From Durusdinium trenchii (lineage: Eukaryota; Sar; Dinophyceae; Suessiales; Symbiodiniaceae), in contig CAXAMN010027472.1 in NCBI GenBank assembly GCA_963970005.1, forward strand, positions 1,755,749 to 1,819,748: a stretch of DNA of 64,000 bases, given 5' to 3'. Positions within the stretch are counted from its first letter, which is position 1; every line of letters begins with the position of its first letter. The notes under the pieces were generated by a model. The model was not told the DNA's origin. It saw only the letters and a program-made list of their open reading frames with translations, and did no database searches. A program made the position numbers and the translations under genes. This document shows positions 63,116 through 64,000 of this stretch, piece after piece.

Positions 63116-63202
63116 CGCAGTCGTCCGCGGGGTCCGCGCGGGGGTTTTGCTGAGTACAACTATAGTGTTCGGGAGACCCAAGCGGAGAACGATGACCTCA
63201 TA

Positions 63203-63302
63203 GCAGCCTCCACCCTAGTAGCGATGGCCTCCACCTAGTAGCGTCCACCTAATAGCTTCCAACCTAATAGGAATGGCCTCCGACCTAGTAGCGATGGCCT
63301 TT
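63203..63302 (+). repeat. Tandem-like TAGTAGC/GGCCTCC array
   Basis: CCTCCACC(C)TAGTAGCGATGG recurs four to five times with variation (TAGTAGCG, TAATAGC). Related arrays with GGTTGGAGGCC are at 43955-44050. Confidence 0.5.
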
Positions 63303-64000
63303 GAGACCCAAGCACAGGATAAGACAAGTCTTGAAATGTTTACGACGTGTTCGAGGGTCAGGGAGTGCGGGAAGAAAGTTTTTTGAACAGTAATGGTGAT
63401 CCGGAGGAGAGTGGTTTGACGGTGGTGTCAAGACAGTAGTGAATGGGGGCATACCCGGCCGGATTCTATGCAGGATGCACGCTGCTTCGTCCACAACTAT
63501 GTCCAGAACATGAGAATGGAGAACGAGAGCACATATCAGATTGCCTCCCGCTAGGGATAAGCACGAATACCCTTGAAACCTGCAGTGTTTGAGACACCTT
63601 TTGCAGACATCCTTTTTTCCTCCTACCGTGCGCGTTGCTCGACACTACACACAGACCAACACAGCACAGCCCTCTCTTCAAGGCCTGACAGGCCTAACAA
63701 TTTGATGAACTTTTTGGATCAATCCGATTGGCCCCTGTCTCAAGTAGAATCCCACCAGAATCTGGGTTCAGCCATGAAAAAACTAACAGAAATCAATGCC
63801 ACCCACACTCTTGGGCACCAACAGTACCCAGTCCATTCGTATATAGTTACGACCACATGGATGAGACGTGGCAATCCCAATCGTCTCATTCGCCACGATG
63901 CCTGGCCTGGGAAGCCTTCCACAGCGGCGCCGCCAAGCGCGCTCTGACAACAGAGGTTTCAGATCCCTAGAGAGTACCCCATCAGGTACCCGGAGAGGTG

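Noticed and set aside
1-64000. tRNA, rRNA, CRISPR arrays, bacterial promoters
   Set aside because: No cloverleaf-like sequence with T-loop consensus, no rRNA core, and repeats are hairpins or dispersed copies, not regularly spaced direct repeats with unique spacers.
1-64000. Dinoflagellate spliced-leader relics marking retroposed genes
   Set aside because: I looked for the leader core (GCCATTTTGGCTCAAG) by eye on both strands and saw no copy; partial matches such as 9131-9150 are too weak.

Overview
The window reads as nuclear DNA of a dinoflagellate, most likely Symbiodiniaceae. GC is near 50%, there are no bacterial-style operons, and no long intact ORF is convincing. Short palindromic and dispersed repeats are everywhere. 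Decayed coding fragments include families I associate with dinoflagellate genomes. The taxon call rests on exon sequences and splice-site type and is an inference, since no search was run. The main content is one very large + strand gene. I assembled 31 tiny exons (25 to 81 nt, mean about 50) between 20476 and about 63115. Almost all junctions are compatible in reading phase, no exon contains a stop, and every intron ends in AG. Donors are mostly not GT: by my reading about 6 GT, 13 GC and 10 GA. Together the exons encode roughly 525 residues spread over 42.6 kb, and the gene continues past the right edge. Exons 1-8 (20.5-30.5 kb) encode a globin-like domain, and exon 9 starts a Lys/Glu-rich linker. 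Exons 10-16 (35.1-42.5 kb) encode a helical region. Exons 17-22 (44.8-50.3 kb) encode a second globin-like domain with a neuroglobin-like F helix containing His. Exons 23-31 (51.6-63.1 kb) encode an ankyrin-like segment followed by a conserved region that, in homologues I recall, lies before an ion-channel-type membrane domain. Two short pieces of the protein, between exons 16 and 17 and between exons 21 and 22, were not located. From 1 to 20.4 kb I find no confident gene. This region holds palindromes, dispersed repeats and several reading frames with coding-like codon use, three of them interrupted only by TGA (0.3-0.74, 4.87-5.16, 10.72-11.2 kb); candidate upstream exons may lie at 13.27 and 19.25 kb. 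The introns carry fossil mobile or selfish sequence: a helicase-like fragment (22.7-23.0 kb), fragments of dinoflagellate multi-copy protein families in both orientations (27.3-29.1 and 37.6-38.5 kb), a broken membrane-protein-like reading frame (53.6-55.1 kb), an antisense coiled-coil reading frame (55.1-57.1 kb) and a C2H2 finger ORF of retroelement type (58.3-58.9 kb). Small hairpin elements of several families (named PAL-A to PAL-D here) are scattered throughout. One PAL-A copy at 46051-46156 is flanked by a perfect 14-bp direct repeat, so these hairpins probably moved recently. No tRNA, rRNA, CRISPR array, or copy of the dinoflagellate spliced leader was recognised.
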